A stretch of 64,000 nt of DNA from Molossus alvarezi (lineage: Eukaryota; Chordata; Mammalia; Chiroptera; Molossidae): contig CM073908.1 of the NCBI GenBank assembly GCA_037176705.1, forward strand, positions 131,863,430 through 131,927,429, read 5' to 3'. A model generated the notes under the pieces. It worked only from the letters and a program-made list of their open reading frames with translations. It did no database searches and was not told where the DNA came from. The position numbers were made by a program, and so were the translations under genes. This document shows positions 1-10,560 of this stretch, in pieces; position 1 is the stretch's first letter, and every line of letters starts with the position of its first letter.

Positions 1-350
1 AAACAGAAAAAAAAAAGACTATTTTCATAGCAGCAGAGTAAGGCAGGTGAATAAATCTATAAAATCATAAGGAGCACTAACAATAGAAAACAACTGATTA
101 AAGAGACTACATTAAAATATTAATATCTGTTCATCAAAAGATACAATAAAAAGAGGTAAAAAATAATCCACAAGTTTTATGACAAAGGGTTGCTATCCAG
201 GATATATAGAGAAAAAAAACTTCCATGAATCAGGTAAAAAAAAGTAAAATTATCTAAGGACGTAGACATTTTATAAAATAGGAAATCCAAATGGCAAGAA
301 AGACACTTATCTTTGTTGCTAATTAGGAAAATGTAAATAAAAATAAAATG
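1..350 (+). mobile_element. Ancient L1 remnant, part 1 of 3
   Basis: Degraded ORF2 3' region of an old mammalian L1. Phrases such as 'ctgttcatcaaaag' and 'ccaggatatataga' match the usual L1 order just before the 3' end, but no frame survives. The same element resumes at 778 and again at 1226, so it was split by a younger L1 and by an LTR. It may extend beyond the left edge of the window. Confidence 0.7.
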
Positions 351-777
351 ATCAGTAGACGAATGGGTAAAAAAGCTGTGGTACATATACACAATGGAGT
401 ACTATGCAGCTGTAAGAAAGAAAGATGTCTTATCCTTTGAGACAACATGGAGGGACCTGGAAAGTATTATCCTAAGTGAAACAAGCCAAACAGAAAGACA
501 AGTATCATATGATCTCACTTATCTGTGGAATATAATGAACATAACAGTCTGAGGAATGGGGTGGTCCCAGAGACGTGGAAGTGGGATACAGACTGACAAC
601 CCTCAGAATAGGGGGTGGGGGGAGGGAAGAGATAAACCACAGAACTTATATGCATATACGCATAACCAATGGACATGGACAACAAAGCTGGGGACAGGGT
701 GGGTAGGGAGGAGAGGGGGAATCAGTGGGGGGAAAAGGAGAAACATCTGTAACAAAAATTAATTAATTTAAAAAAAC
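351..777 (+). mobile_element. Young L1 3' fragment
   Basis: The last ~60 codons of L1 ORF2 (equivalent to [18 protein letters not shown]) followed by the G-rich 3' UTR and the terminal 'catctgtaacaaaaatt' plus an A-rich tail. The same 3' end recurs at 2498, 10961, 54582 and 56083, so all belong to one lineage. A short duplication (aaaatga, 345-351 and 778-784) flanks it, consistent with a 5'-truncated insertion into the older L1. Confidence 0.85.
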
Positions 778-960
778 AAAATGAGATGTTAATTAAATAC
801 TCAGCAGACCAGCAAAATTTAGAAATCTAACATTACCAAAAGTTAAGAAGGAAATTGAACAATGGAAATTCTCATTCACTGACCAATGAGTGCATAAATT
901 TTAAAGTACAACCACATTGAAAACTAGTTCATCATTACCTAGTAAACATAGAGATGTGTC
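778..960 (+). mobile_element. Ancient L1 remnant, part 2 of 3
   Basis: Continues the old L1: 'gcaaaatttagaaatctaac' and 'acaaccacattgaaaact' follow the expected order after the sequence that ends at 350. No coding capacity remains. Confidence 0.65.
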
Positions 961-1225
961 TTGTGCAAAACATGATCACAAATTCTTCCTAGTTTTGTAG
1001 GCATGCCCCTTTGATAATGTGACTTTGCAGAATAAGGTAATCCAGGACCATCTCATTCTAGTTGAGCTTCCAAATGACTGAAGCCACATAAATGAGCCCA
1101 GGAGAAAGCAGCAAAAGAAATGCCAGCCTAAATTGCTTACCCACAGAATTTATGAGCAAATAAAATGGTTGTTGTTTTGCGTCACTATGTCTATGATGGC
1201 TTCTTGCACAGAAACAGATAACTGA
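961..1225 (+). mobile_element. ERVL-MaLR (MLT1-like) solo LTR
   Basis: The block 'acccacagaatttatgagca', an AATAAAA-like signal followed by a TTGTTGTTTT stretch, and 'agataactgattc' is the 3' half of an MLT1-type LTR. It sits inside the ancient L1, so the LTR is the later insertion. No internal retroviral sequence is present. The left edge is approximate. Confidence 0.6.
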
Positions 1226-1470
1226 TTCATTGCTCATATCCTTTGACTCAGGAAGTCCACCCCAAGCTTTGTATCCTAAATAAACTCCCATGAGAAATAC
1301 AAATGCCCCCCAAAATATATACAAGAATATTCATAGAAGCATTGTTCACAATAGTCCCAAACTGGAAAAAAATGCAAATGTTCATCAACCAAAAAATAGA
1401 TCAATAAATTGTGCTATATTCATAACATAAAATTTTCTACAGCTTTCTAATTAGAATTGATCTGTACATA
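1226..1470 (+). mobile_element. Ancient L1 remnant, part 3 of 3
   Basis: The order 'tatacaagaatattcatag', 'cccaaactgg', 'aaatgttcatcaacc', 'ttgtgctatattcataac' is the standard 3' portion of L1 ORF2 in old families. This completes the element begun at 1. The right limit is uncertain because similarity fades. Confidence 0.65.
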
Positions 1471-1984
1471 TGTTTTATAGACTCTCCTGCATATATGATA
1501 TATTTCACAAATTTTTAGAATGAAGAGTCATCTCTATATTTGGTGAAATGGGTGAGCAATTTCATTTTCAGGAGCAAATAATATAGCAGAAAGATGCCCA
1601 AATATCACAGATACCTTAGGATGGCTCATAAATTAACATTAGTAAAGACAGATGAGGCTGATTTACCAGGAATGGAAAAGGTTGATTTAATAGAATTTGT
1701 CATCTACCTTGACATAAGGCCAAGTATGGATGGCATCCCCCAGGTTTTTGACCCCTTGTCAATTCTTTACATCATTAATATACCTGGTGGCAAGAATAAG
1801 AGTCAGTTTGGCTTATAGAACAAATGCTCAAAAGCAAAGCAGATGATTCAACCTTGCCCCCCTCCCTGCTGGTGAGAACAGAAGGCAAAAATGAGATGTC
1901 ATGCTCCTTTGCCACCCCAAAAATCTAAAGGAACTAGTACTCTGAGAATTAAACTAAGAAATCAGCATATAAGAGATTATTGTA
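1471..1984. other. Unassigned sequence
   Basis: No repeat recognised. An open frame of 74 codons on the + strand (1594-1818) shows no known domain, no splice context and ordinary AT-rich composition, so it is probably chance. Confidence 0.5.
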
Positions 1985-2430
1985 GCAGAGATACTGTAGC
2001 AGATTGGATCCTTGTTCTTCACTCCTCCCTCTCTTGTCTTAGCGTTTAATCTATGGTCTTTTCATTTTAACTCCCCCTTTGAAAAGAGTACACTTCCCCA
2101 CTCTTTTGAGGCTGAGCTTGGCCCTGTGATTTTAGTCAGTCAGTGGAGTGTGGGGAAAATGACAGTGTAACAGCTCCAAGCTAAGGCCTTAAGAAATATG
2201 TTTTGCTTGCTTTTCTGTGCTCCCGTGTTTTGCTATTAGAAGAGTATACTCCAACCTGTCATGGCCCCAGAAGACAGGAGGAACAGACCTGAACTTAACC
2301 GGAACCCAGGTATCCATCATGGCCCAGCCAAATTCAGCCTGGATCAGCTGAATCATGGCTAACTTACTGACCTAAAAGCTTGAAAATAAATGTTTGTTGC
2401 TGTAACCACTGAGATTTTCAAGTTGCTGGT
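1985..2430 (+). mobile_element. ERVL-MaLR (MLT1-like) solo LTR
   Basis: Diagnostic blocks appear in order: 'aggctgagcttggccctgtg', 'ccaagctaaggccttaag', 'aataaatgtttgttgctgta' and 'accactgagatttt', the MLT1 layout read on the + strand. It is diverged, and no internal sequence or partner LTR is seen nearby. Confidence 0.7.
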
Positions 2431-2497
2431 TTCACAAAAACAAAACAAACAAAAAAAAAAACTCACTTATACAGTCATCTTAAAGAAACAATCTCAA

Positions 2498-2697
2498 GAA
2501 GGGTACAGACTGACAATCCCCAGAAGAGGGGGTGGGAGGGGAGAGATAAACCACAAAATTTATATGCATGTATGCATGACCAGTGGGCATGAACAACAAA
2601 GCTGGGGACAAGGTGGGGAGGGAGGGGGAGGAGTGTGTCAATGGGGGAAAAAGGAGAAACATCTGTAACAAAAATAAATTAATTAATTAATTTTTAA
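2498..2697 (+). mobile_element. Young L1 3' UTR fragment
   Basis: Only the terminal ~200 bp of L1 is present: 'gggtacagactgacaatccc', the G-rich tract, 'acatctgtaacaaaaataa' and a (TTAA/ATTA)-rich tail. It is an extremely 5'-truncated copy of the same lineage as 351-777. A clean target duplication was not found. Confidence 0.8.
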
Positions 2698-3143
2698 AAA
2701 GATATTGAAAGTAAAAAAAAAAATCTTCTGAAATCACCATTTTCAGATACTCTGTTTAAAGGTTGTTGGTGCCCTTTTACAAAGAAATAGAAAAATCTGA
2801 ACAATTTTAATGGACCAAATGGGTCATTCCGTGGGCTGATTCTCTTAACCTCAAAATGCTTTACTTGGTGCTCTTCTGAGCTTTGAGTTAATTGCAGAGT
2901 TTGTGAAAGTAACCACACATTGGCTGCGAAAGTGGAACTAAGTGTCTCTGTCAATGGGATAGAAATTCTCTTCCTCATTTCACAGGCAATAGGCTTCTAA
3001 GCTCATTGTTCATAACATGGTAAAAGATAGGAAACCTGAGGCAGTGATGATACCAGACAGGAAAACTATGATGGATATACTAGCTCCTTGTTAATGAAAG
3101 CAAATAAAATGTGTTTTTTTCAAAAAAGAAAAGAAATAATCTC
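2698..3143. other. Unassigned sequence
   Basis: No repeat or gene recognised. The right end (3131-3143, aagaaataatctc) is the 5' target duplication of the next SINE. Confidence 0.5.
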
Positions 3144-3372
3144 GCCTCACTGGTGTGGCTCAGGGGTTGAGCATCGACTCATGCACTAAGAGGTTGCCGA
3201 TTCAATTCCAGGTTAGGGCAAATGCCCAGGTTGTGGGCCCATTCCCCAATGGGGGCATGCAGGAGGCAGCCAATTGATGTTCTTTGTCATTGATGTCTCT
3301 ATCTCTCTCCCTCTCCCTTCCTCTCTCTAAAATCATTAAAGAAAAAAATTTTTTTTTAAAAAAAAAAAAAAG
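3144..3372 (+). mobile_element. Ves SINE (type I tail)
   Basis: tRNA-derived head with A box 'tggctcagggg' and B box 'gattcaattcc', then the 'caggaggcagcc' body, a CT-rich stretch and 'aaaatcattaaag' with an A-rich tail. Target duplications are aagaaataatctc (3131-3143) and aagaaacaatctc (3373-3385), one mismatch in 13. Made by Pol III and inserted by L1 machinery. Confidence 0.92.
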
Positions 3373-3385
3373 AAGAAACAATCTC

Positions 3386-4049
3386 TCCTAGGCCAATGTC
3401 TAGCAGAACGGGGTGGATGGTCAGCCACAGAAATATGAAAAAGAGAAAGCTTGAAAGACAAATGTACCTGTTCAAGAACTACCCAGAAGTGAGGTAAACC
3501 AAGCCCAATGGCATAACCTCTCTGATGTGTGTGGCAGGCATATATTTAACAGAGAAGTTGTCACAAACATTAAACATTCATATTATACAATCAATTTTTT
3601 TATTCCATACTCACCATAGAATCTTTTGATTGTAATTTGGCTTCATGTATAGCTTGCCTACAGGGACAGAATATGCTGGTTGTTGGAATAATTAAATAAC
3701 ATGACATATGTAAATTAGAATGTTCAGAGCCTTCAACACAGCAGAGCTTAGTAAGTTTTAGTCTCCTTATGTCCTTCCCAAAGCCCTCTAGAGCCTTGTG
3801 CCAAATGAAGGCAGTATTTCCCACTCTCCACAGCAGGAACTAGTTCTTGCTAAGACTCAACAGTTCAGATTTTATCCTTCTCCACATGGATCCTGTTTGC
3901 GTAAAGACAGATCAAATGACTTTCTGAGAACCACATCTTACTGTATGTTTTGACCATTTGAGGGAAGACTTTCACAAACAAACATGGGCAGACTTCCGGC
4001 ATCTATAACTCCACATTCTAAGGAGAATTACAGGAAATATAAATATAGA
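3386..4049. other. Unassigned sequence with possible MIR trace
   Basis: Mostly unrecognised. At about 3690-3765 the order 'ataattaaataacatgacat...gtaaat...cagcagagcttagtaagt' resembles the 3' part of a MIR, but is too diverged to be certain. No reading frame of interest. Confidence 0.4.
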
Positions 4050-4984
4050 CAGTCCCTGATTTGACTTTCGATGGTTTGACTTACAATTTTTTACTTTACG
4101 ATGGTATAAAAGTATGGGGGAAGAAGAAACTTTTCTCTACTTTCAAGGTTCTTTCAACTGGTCTAATAATCAAACAGACATGAAACAGATTAATAAGAGA
4201 AAAAATGACCAAATTTAATTACATACATATGTATGAGGATTCCACATACATGACAGTCAGAGATCCCATATACATGATAGATTCAAAGACAGAAAGGGAA
4301 AGTATGGTACATATGACATTCTGAGCTAAGGATGAGGTAAGACACATTGGAGCTTTGGGAGTGGGGGAGAGTCATACACAGAATGATAAGAGGAGATATT
4401 CAGCAATTAGAAGTTTGCCCAGTCCTATAAATAGGTCAAAAAAGGTTATCTCTCTAATAATCTATTATTATAGATAAGGTCTGTAATTTAAACTTTTTCT
4501 AGGTAGTTAAGGGGCAACAGAAGTTTCTCTTGAGAGCCACAGGGTCTTGGTTGCCTTTAGCTCCAAACCATCTGCATACCATAGAGGCATATCTTGGGGT
4601 GAGTCATTCTGAACCCCTACAAAATCAATACACATTCAGTAGAAACCATACTTCAAATTTTGAATCTCGATCTTCCCTAGGTTGGCAATATGCGGTATGA
4701 TACTCTATCCTGATGTTGGGCTGCAGTACTGAGCCCCAGCTTCCAGTCAGCCATGTGATCTTGAGGGTGAACAACCAATACTCTACAGTAGTCATTTTTT
4801 TAGGTGATTTTGCCCAATCATGGACTAATATAAGTGTTCTGAGCACAGTTAGAGTAGGCTAAAGGAGGTCAAGCTATGATGTTCCATAGGTTAGGAACAT
4901 TAAATGCATTTTCAGCTTAAAGTATTTTCAACTCATATTGGATTTATGAGTTATAACCCCACCGTAAGTTGATTTGCATCTATA
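4050..4984 (+). mobile_element. Tigger-like (TcMar) DNA transposon, split
   Basis: Starts 'cagtccctgatttgac' and runs through 'acttacaattttt' and 'tttacgatgg'. After an insertion it resumes near 4620 ('acacattcagtagaaacc') and ends with 'taagttgatttgcatct' next to TA. The two termini are inverted in sense (tttgactttcgatgg / ccaccgtaagttga), as in non-autonomous Tigger elements. No transposase is encoded. The subfamily name is not certain. Confidence 0.6.
4112..4619 (+). mobile_element. LTR-like repeat, copy 1
   Basis: This block interrupts the transposon around it. It shares 'tttctctac' ... 'acagattaataagagaaaaa' ... and a similar 3' portion with the block at 10561-12860, so both are copies of one dispersed repeat about 500 bp long. 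Length and single-block structure suggest a solo LTR. I do not recognise the family with certainty. Confidence 0.5.
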
Positions 4985-6115
4985 GATCTGAAATCAAACC
5001 CACAGTTTCCCAAATACCTGATGATACTCTCTCTCCTTATTTAATGAAATGATTTCATTAAGCTTGGACTCCATTCTCAAAAAAATATTAACTTCAACAA
5101 TCTGCATATGGCCTAAGCTTTTTTCTATCATTCATGTTTAATTTTTGTCAAAATAAATGAGTTGTAAAAAATCATAAAAACTGCACATTTTCAAGCTCCA
5201 AAATATGCAACAACGTAGGTAACAGTTTTATGGCCGTATGGTGCCTTAGTGAAAATGTATAAACTGATTAATAAAGTCTCAAATTAGACTTTAAAGCCCT
5301 AGTTTTATTTTACACAATAGTGATTTTTATTTGCAGTAAATTTGGTTAGTCATCATGATAATTCATATCTTGGGGAGGGCAAATATTTCCATTTTATGTG
5401 TTCAGAACCTACAACTCAGGGGAGCTAAATGAATCCATCTTCAGAATTGCCATGATTTCATTAATAAAATCCAGAACTGAGATACTCTTTAACATGACTA
5501 AATAACTCCCTTGTGTTCTGAAATTTAGTTGTTTGGTAATAATATTGTACAGGAATACTGATGAGTAATAATTATTAAAGTGAAAGTTCCTACTACATGT
5601 ACACTTTATATGTCACTGAAGCTTATTATAATCTGAAGTTACATATCAATAAGCTCCTGGGAGTGCACAGCAGTAAATACATCAAACACATTAACCAGGA
5701 GGTGGCTCAGTTAAGGAAAAGAAAGACCGTGAGACAAAGGCCAAAGCAGAAACACAAAGTGGAAAGGAGAGGTGTGGCATTTCTCTGCGTAGGCATTATT
5801 AAGAAACAGATGCTAAATTGCTTGCAGTTACAAGTCACCCTAGCCCCCAGGAAGCCCTGAGAAGCCATCTAGTCTGTCCTGCTTCCCACGCAGAACCCAA
5901 TCAGAGCACTCCAGATAAACATAGAACAGCAGATATTTGCTCAAAAGTGAGCTACAGATGCCTTTAAGGTTTGCTGTTGAAGGTAAAACTGAGGGTCCTG
6001 ATTTAATGCATGATTTTGATTTAACATGTAGCCCCAGAACTCAATTCACTTTCATTACAGCATGCCCTGTAAGCCTAGGCCCATTTCCTTACATTTATTA
6101 ACTCCCTGAGGCAGC
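4985..6115. other. Unassigned AT-rich sequence
   Basis: No recognised element. An 87-codon open frame (5597-5860, +) is rich in Lys and Arg but has no identifiable domain, start context or splice structure, and is probably chance. The rest is ordinary AT-rich intergenic DNA. Confidence 0.5.
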
Positions 6116-6557
6116 AAGAAACAATGACCAGGCCCTGACTAATGATCACAAGGTATAGGTTTCATTAAGCTGAAGATAACCTCATGCCCTAAATTGTGTT
6201 TCAACTCCTAAGCCCTAAAGCAGAACTAATGCCTGGCCACATTCCCATGAAACCAGACTGAGGGATGTGGAAGCTGACCTCAAGACCTGAAATCATGATT
6301 TACTGCCCCTACCTCACTCCTGACCAATCAGTTTCACCCAAGAACACAAACCCCTTACTCATGATGACTTATGATTTTTGCTCTATAAACCCTTTGTCTG
6401 TAAATCAATGAGGAGTTTGGGTCTTTCCTGCATGAAATGCTCATTCTCCATTGTGTAATGTTATACAATTAACAACACATTTTTTCACTGCACCCAGTGT
6501 CAGTGTAATTGGCTATCTGCAGCGTCCGACAAACTGACAAACTCTTGGCTCAGTTAC
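6116..6557 (+). mobile_element. ERV1-type solo LTR
   Basis: Shows promoter-like order: 'gaccaatcag' (CCAAT box), then 'ctctataaacc' (TATA-like), then 'gaggagtttgggtctttcc' and 'cagtgtcagtgtaattggc', the common 3' end of gammaretrovirus-like LTRs. The left edge (tgaggcagcaag) is inferred. No gag, pol or env remnant is adjacent. Confidence 0.6.
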
Positions 6558-6564
6558 AAAGGAG

Positions 6565-6985
6565 AACAGAACATGCCGCCTCAAAATGTGCCACTTTGGC
6601 ATACGGGTTATTTCGAACTGAAGGCAATCAAGACCCAGCAGGCTCAAGAAAAAATTTTACTTTTTCCTAAATACCTAAAATAATTTAGATAAGGGGCCTG
6701 GCTCAGACAGAGAGCCATTACAGAAGAGATAACTTTTATATGAATGACCTATCTGTATGGCAGGCAAACACCTACTCTTTTTATTGTCCTGTGAATTACC
6801 CTCCTCCATTTTGAAGCCCCAGGTCCTCATCCCATTCCTTACCTCAGGATGGCATATAAGCCTCAAATGCTCAATTTGTCCTTAGGTCTCATTTTTTTCC
6901 TGTTAATGTATTATGTCAATTTAATTATTAGACCAGCCAAAGAATCTGGAAGGGTAGAGGAAAATCCCCTCCCCCCAACACTGTA
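6565..6985 (+). mobile_element. LTR-like repeat, unclassified
   Basis: Contains 'aaggggcctggctcagacag', 'ccattttgaagccccaggtc' and, near the end, 'atgtcaatttaattattaga' with 'agaatctggaagggtagagg', phrases that recur in mammalian retroviral LTRs or primer-binding neighbourhoods. It directly follows the LTR ending at 6557, so these may be remnants of one provirus or two independent insertions. Confidence 0.4.
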
Positions 6986-7059
6986 CACAACAAACAAATA
7001 AGGCTGATAATTCTTCCAATAATCAAATGCTCAGGGTAAGTAAAGGAATAGAATATAAC

Positions 7060-7225
7060 TTTTATTAAGCACTCACTAAATACCATGGCAAATATTATAT
7101 ATCTCCATTTCACAGAGAAGAAAACACAAGTTCAAAAAGGTTAAACTTCCTTGGGGGCATATTACTAATACCTGGCCCAAAGAGCTTTGAACTCAGACTT
7201 GGCTGACTCTAAAACTCATGGGTTT
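7060..7225 (-). repeat. MIR SINE remnant
   Basis: Reads as reverse-complement MIR: 'ttaagcactcactaaatacc', 'catttcacagagaagaaaac', 'gttaaacttcc', 'ctttgaactcagacttgg'. Old and heavily diverged, as expected for a mammal-wide repeat. Confidence 0.65.
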
Positions 7226-7315
7226 TGGTTTTGGTTTTTTATTAGACTGTGCTCATAATCAAGAATTGCTCAATAGATGACATTCCGTTTTAGCATTTGA
7301 AAGTTTGCCTGTCTC

Positions 7316-7528
7316 CTGGCCAGGTGGCTCAGTCAGTGGGAGCACCATCCCATATACCAAAAGGTTACAGATTTGATTTTTGGCAAGGCACACACCCAAG
7401 CTGTGGGTTCAATCCCCAGTTGGGGCACATATGGGAAGCAACCAATCAATGTTTTTCTCTCACATCTATATTTCTCTCTCTCAAAAAAAAAAAAAAAAAA
7501 GAAGAAGAAAAAGAAGAAGAAGAAGAAA
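7316..7528 (+). mobile_element. Ves SINE, diverged
   Basis: A box region 'tggctcagtcagtgggag', B box-like 'gatttgattttt', then 'caatccccagttggggcac' and a CT tract. The tail is poly(A) that has drifted into (GAA)n. Target duplications aagtttgcctgtctc (7301-7315) and aagtttgcctatctc (7529-7543) fix both ends. Long reading frames over the tail are low-complexity artefacts. Confidence 0.9.
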
Positions 7529-7543
7529 AAGTTTGCCTATCTC

Positions 7544-9039
7544 TTATATTGCTTGCATTAAGGTGAATTTAGCGGTAAACAAGTTATTTTGGGAGTTGGA
7601 GAATCATTTTGTGGTTGTTGTTAGCACATATGCTAACTTTGATTACTGTTCCATTCCTTTCCAAACGAAAGCACCAGAAATTTTACATATAATTTTAACA
7701 TCTCTGGTGATTATTTCCTGTCTGAAAAAGTTTATTGTTCTTAGAATGTCACGTTTGATCAATTGGAAAAGTCTGGGCCATTCTCTAAGGGTCCTGGGAA
7801 CAATCAATACATTTTTTAAACTATTGACTTTCTGAAAGCTTGTGGTACGCCTGAATGGCTTTGGTTGTAATCACAAAAGCCAGGCACTATTTGTCATTAT
7901 TTTGCTATGCCGATTTTGCGGGTTCCTTCTTTTCTTCGTCAGCATGTCACATAACACCTTCAAGGACAGAGAGCAAGGTGGAGGTTTGGAAAACTTTTCC
8001 CTCAGTCTCCCAGGAAACCTTTAACCTTTCGCCAGTGAAAATGCTGAGCTTCATAAAACTTCCTTAAGAAAGACCAGTATGAAAAGGGAAGTACTATTGA
8101 ACAATTTAAAGGCCTACCGACAACAGCTAACCACAGAGCTCATCTCCTTTAGTGTTACACATATATTATATTTGTTTCCACTGCCCATACAACAGAATAT
8201 CTGCCTATAAATAGCTACAGGGGAAGACAGTCATCACCCCCAGTATAGTACAATCATCATCTACACTAACAGCAAATGTGGGATTTTTCTTTTTCATATT
8301 GTTACTGCTAAGTATTTGGTTAAATTAGTCCCACTGCCTTTTGACAAATTAAAAAACAACTAATCCATTTCTCTCTAGACTCATGGGGCATTAGCTAAAA
8401 GCCATATGTTGAAAGATGTTGTGCTGTCTGAGTTAGTATTACAAGTAGCAATTTTAAAGAGAGAGGACTGGGAAAAAAGACATAGGCCAAAGGATAGGTG
8501 GTACAGAATGATGTATAAGGGAATAGGGAAAAGAGGGAAAGAGAAGAAGAAGATGGAGGAAGAAGAGGAGGAAGAGGAAGAAGGGATGGATAAAGCAGTA
8601 AAAGGAGAAAGACATTAAAATTGATTAATACATGGTAGGTAGGAAGGTAGTTTTAGATGAACGTTCAACTACTTTCCTAGAATCACATCCTTGACATATG
8701 TTTTAGCCCTTGGAAAGAAGACTGCCAATTATACAGCTCTAAAGGAAGCCTTATATTCCTACATTCAGTTCTTAAACAAAATACCATCCAACTAACCAGA
8801 ATAAAAAAGATCAACATGCACGGAAATGTCTCTACTTTACAACTTATTTCCTGTTTCAAAACACCTTATTTTTTTCAACATGATTTTACTCAGAAAAAGT
8901 TAAATATAATAAAAGAGGAAGCAGAAGTCTACAATATCATTTACCCAAACTCTCTTTAAGGGTGCTCCAATGTATGCAGATAAATTGGCAATGTAGAGGA
9001 TCTGTTGCAGTAGAGATCAGTGGGTCCAATTTCCCTGCT
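7544..9039. other. Unassigned sequence with purine tract
   Basis: No element recognised. A polypurine (GA)-rich tract lies at about 8517-8610, where several frames read runs of Glu or Lys. That is simple sequence, not a gene. Confidence 0.5.
8517..8610 (+). repeat. GA-rich polypurine tract
   Basis: Nearly pure purine on the + strand (gaagaagaagatggagga and similar). Such mirror-like purine tracts can form triplex DNA, but no function is implied here. Confidence 0.75.
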
Positions 9040-9540
9040 ACTCATGGGAATGAGGTTCTTGGGGTACTACGGAAATAAGCATTTTTAGAAGCCCCCATGG
9101 GAGAATGAAATGTGGTGAAAGACTTTATTTGGGTTGTAAAGTCTCAGTTCCCTTAAGCCAGTCCTGAAAGAGGGGTAGCTGGGGGTTCAGCAAAGCTTGA
9201 AGCAGAGCCAGTGTCCAGAGTCTTCATTCCATAGCGGAATTGGGGTCTGGCAGAACATCAGGTTAGATTCAGTCCTTTAGTCCATCATATGGGTTCTACG
9301 TGAGTAGATGTAGGGCTTGGGAGCCCCGCAAGCCAGGAGTCTGGCACGGGCAGCAAAAGCAAGAGAACCAAGAGAAGGAACTTTCTTTTTTCAGGAGATT
9401 ATATATCTCAGATTTCGCACCCTTGCTGTGGTCATACCTATTCTGGCCACTAACTTGTTCCCAGGTGTGACTGACAGGTAGGCACCTTTCCATGTCACTC
9501 AGACTTTATTGAGTATGTGTCTAAACTGCAGCTTCCTGGC
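9040..9540 (-). mobile_element. LTR-like repeat, minus strand
   Basis: On the minus strand a polyadenylation-like 'aataaagtctttc' (9117-9129) follows a moderately GC-rich block with 'gcggggctcccaagccc', an arrangement typical of retroviral LTR R-U5 ends. No second LTR or internal region is present. This is a tentative call by structure alone. Confidence 0.35.
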
Positions 9541-9615
9541 AACGCTGTGTAAACGGCATGCCTATATTATGTAGTTTTCCCTTTACTCCTTTTCTGATAA
9601 ACAATAACCAGATTA

Positions 9616-9836
9616 CCCTGGCTGGTGTGGCTCAGTGGATTGAGCATTGTTCCATGGACTGAGAGGTCCCGGTTCGATTCCTGAATAGGGCACATGCCCT
9701 GGTTTTGGGCTTGATCCCCAGTAGAGGGCATGCAAGCAGCAGCCAATTGATGTTTCTCTCTTACATCAATGTTTCTATCTCTCTCTCCCTTCCCTTCTCT
9801 CTAAAAATCAATAAAAACATATTTAAAAAAACTAAT
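9616..9836 (+). mobile_element. Ves SINE (type I-like tail)
   Basis: A box 'tggctcagtgg', B box 'ggttcgattcc', 'catgcaagcagcagcc', CT tract and 'aaaaatcaataaaaaca' tail. Target duplications aataaccagatta (9603-9615) and aataaccagacta (9837-9849) differ at one base. It faces the minus-strand SINE at 9913 across 76 bp. Confidence 0.93.
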
Positions 9837-9912
9837 AATAACCAGACTATTATAATGGTATCAAATTGGCAAACAAACAAAACTTAACAACATAGAGAAG
9901 TATATAATTTTC

Positions 9913-10164
9913 TTTTTTTTTTTAAATCCTCACCCGAGGACATTTTTGCATTTATCTTCAGATAGAGCCAGAGGAAGGGAAGGTGGAAGAGAGAGAAAGA
10001 AACATTGATATGATAGAGACACATTAACTGGTTGCCACCCACACAACCCCAACTGGGACCGAGGACAAACTGCAACTGAGGTACATGTCCTTAGTGGAAA
10101 CCGAACCCAGGTCTCTCTGGTCTGCAAGCTGACGCTCTAACTGCTGAGCCAAACTGGCCAGGGC
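9913..10164 (-). mobile_element. Ves SINE (type II tail)
   Basis: Minus strand. The tail reads 'tcctcacccgaggacattttt' shortened here to its type II core, then a GA tract, a 'tggttgccacc' body and a head ending 'gagccaaactggccagggc'. Target duplications agtatataattttc (9899-9912) and actatataactttc (10168-10181) agree at 12 of 14. Confidence 0.92.
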
Positions 10165-10181
10165 AGAACTATATAACTTTC

Positions 10182-10560
10182 TAAATTAAAAGAAATTGTT
10201 GGTATAATATTTAAATTTATAAATGGCACATTTCTCATTTCTAAAATATGTAAAGGCTGATCTATTATTTTAGGGGCAAATAGTAGTGTGATTTTATAGT
10301 CCATAAAGATTTAATTCATCATCCTTTTGAGAATTTTATTAGGCTGGAAGGATTTTATATTCTATGATGGATTTTCCCAATATGTTTATTTGTTTTAAGC
10401 TAATAGACAGACCTGTACCTCTTCCAGAGTTGGAGGAAGCCAGAGGAAGGTTTTAAATGGTAAGAAATAAAGCTAAATATATTTGCTTGCCTTACAAAAG
10501 GGAGCCATGTCCCTTGAGGATGAACTCAGCAAGTCTCTGCAAGAATCGAAAGAGTTAAAT
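10182..10560. other. Unassigned sequence
   Basis: AT-rich, no repeat or gene recognised. Confidence 0.5.

Noticed and set aside
1594..1818. 74-codon frame as a possible pseudogene
   Set aside because: No family recognised; ordinary AT-rich composition. A database search would be needed to revive it.
3144..3240. tRNA gene candidates at SINE heads
   Set aside because: A and B boxes are present in all Ves copies, but the cloverleaf is degenerate and continuous with a SINE body, so these are not tRNA genes.
7297..7835. Overlapping open frames up to 151 codons with Lys/Glu/Arg runs
   Set aside because: They lie across a SINE and its A/GAA tail in three frames. The runs are simple sequence, and no domain is present.
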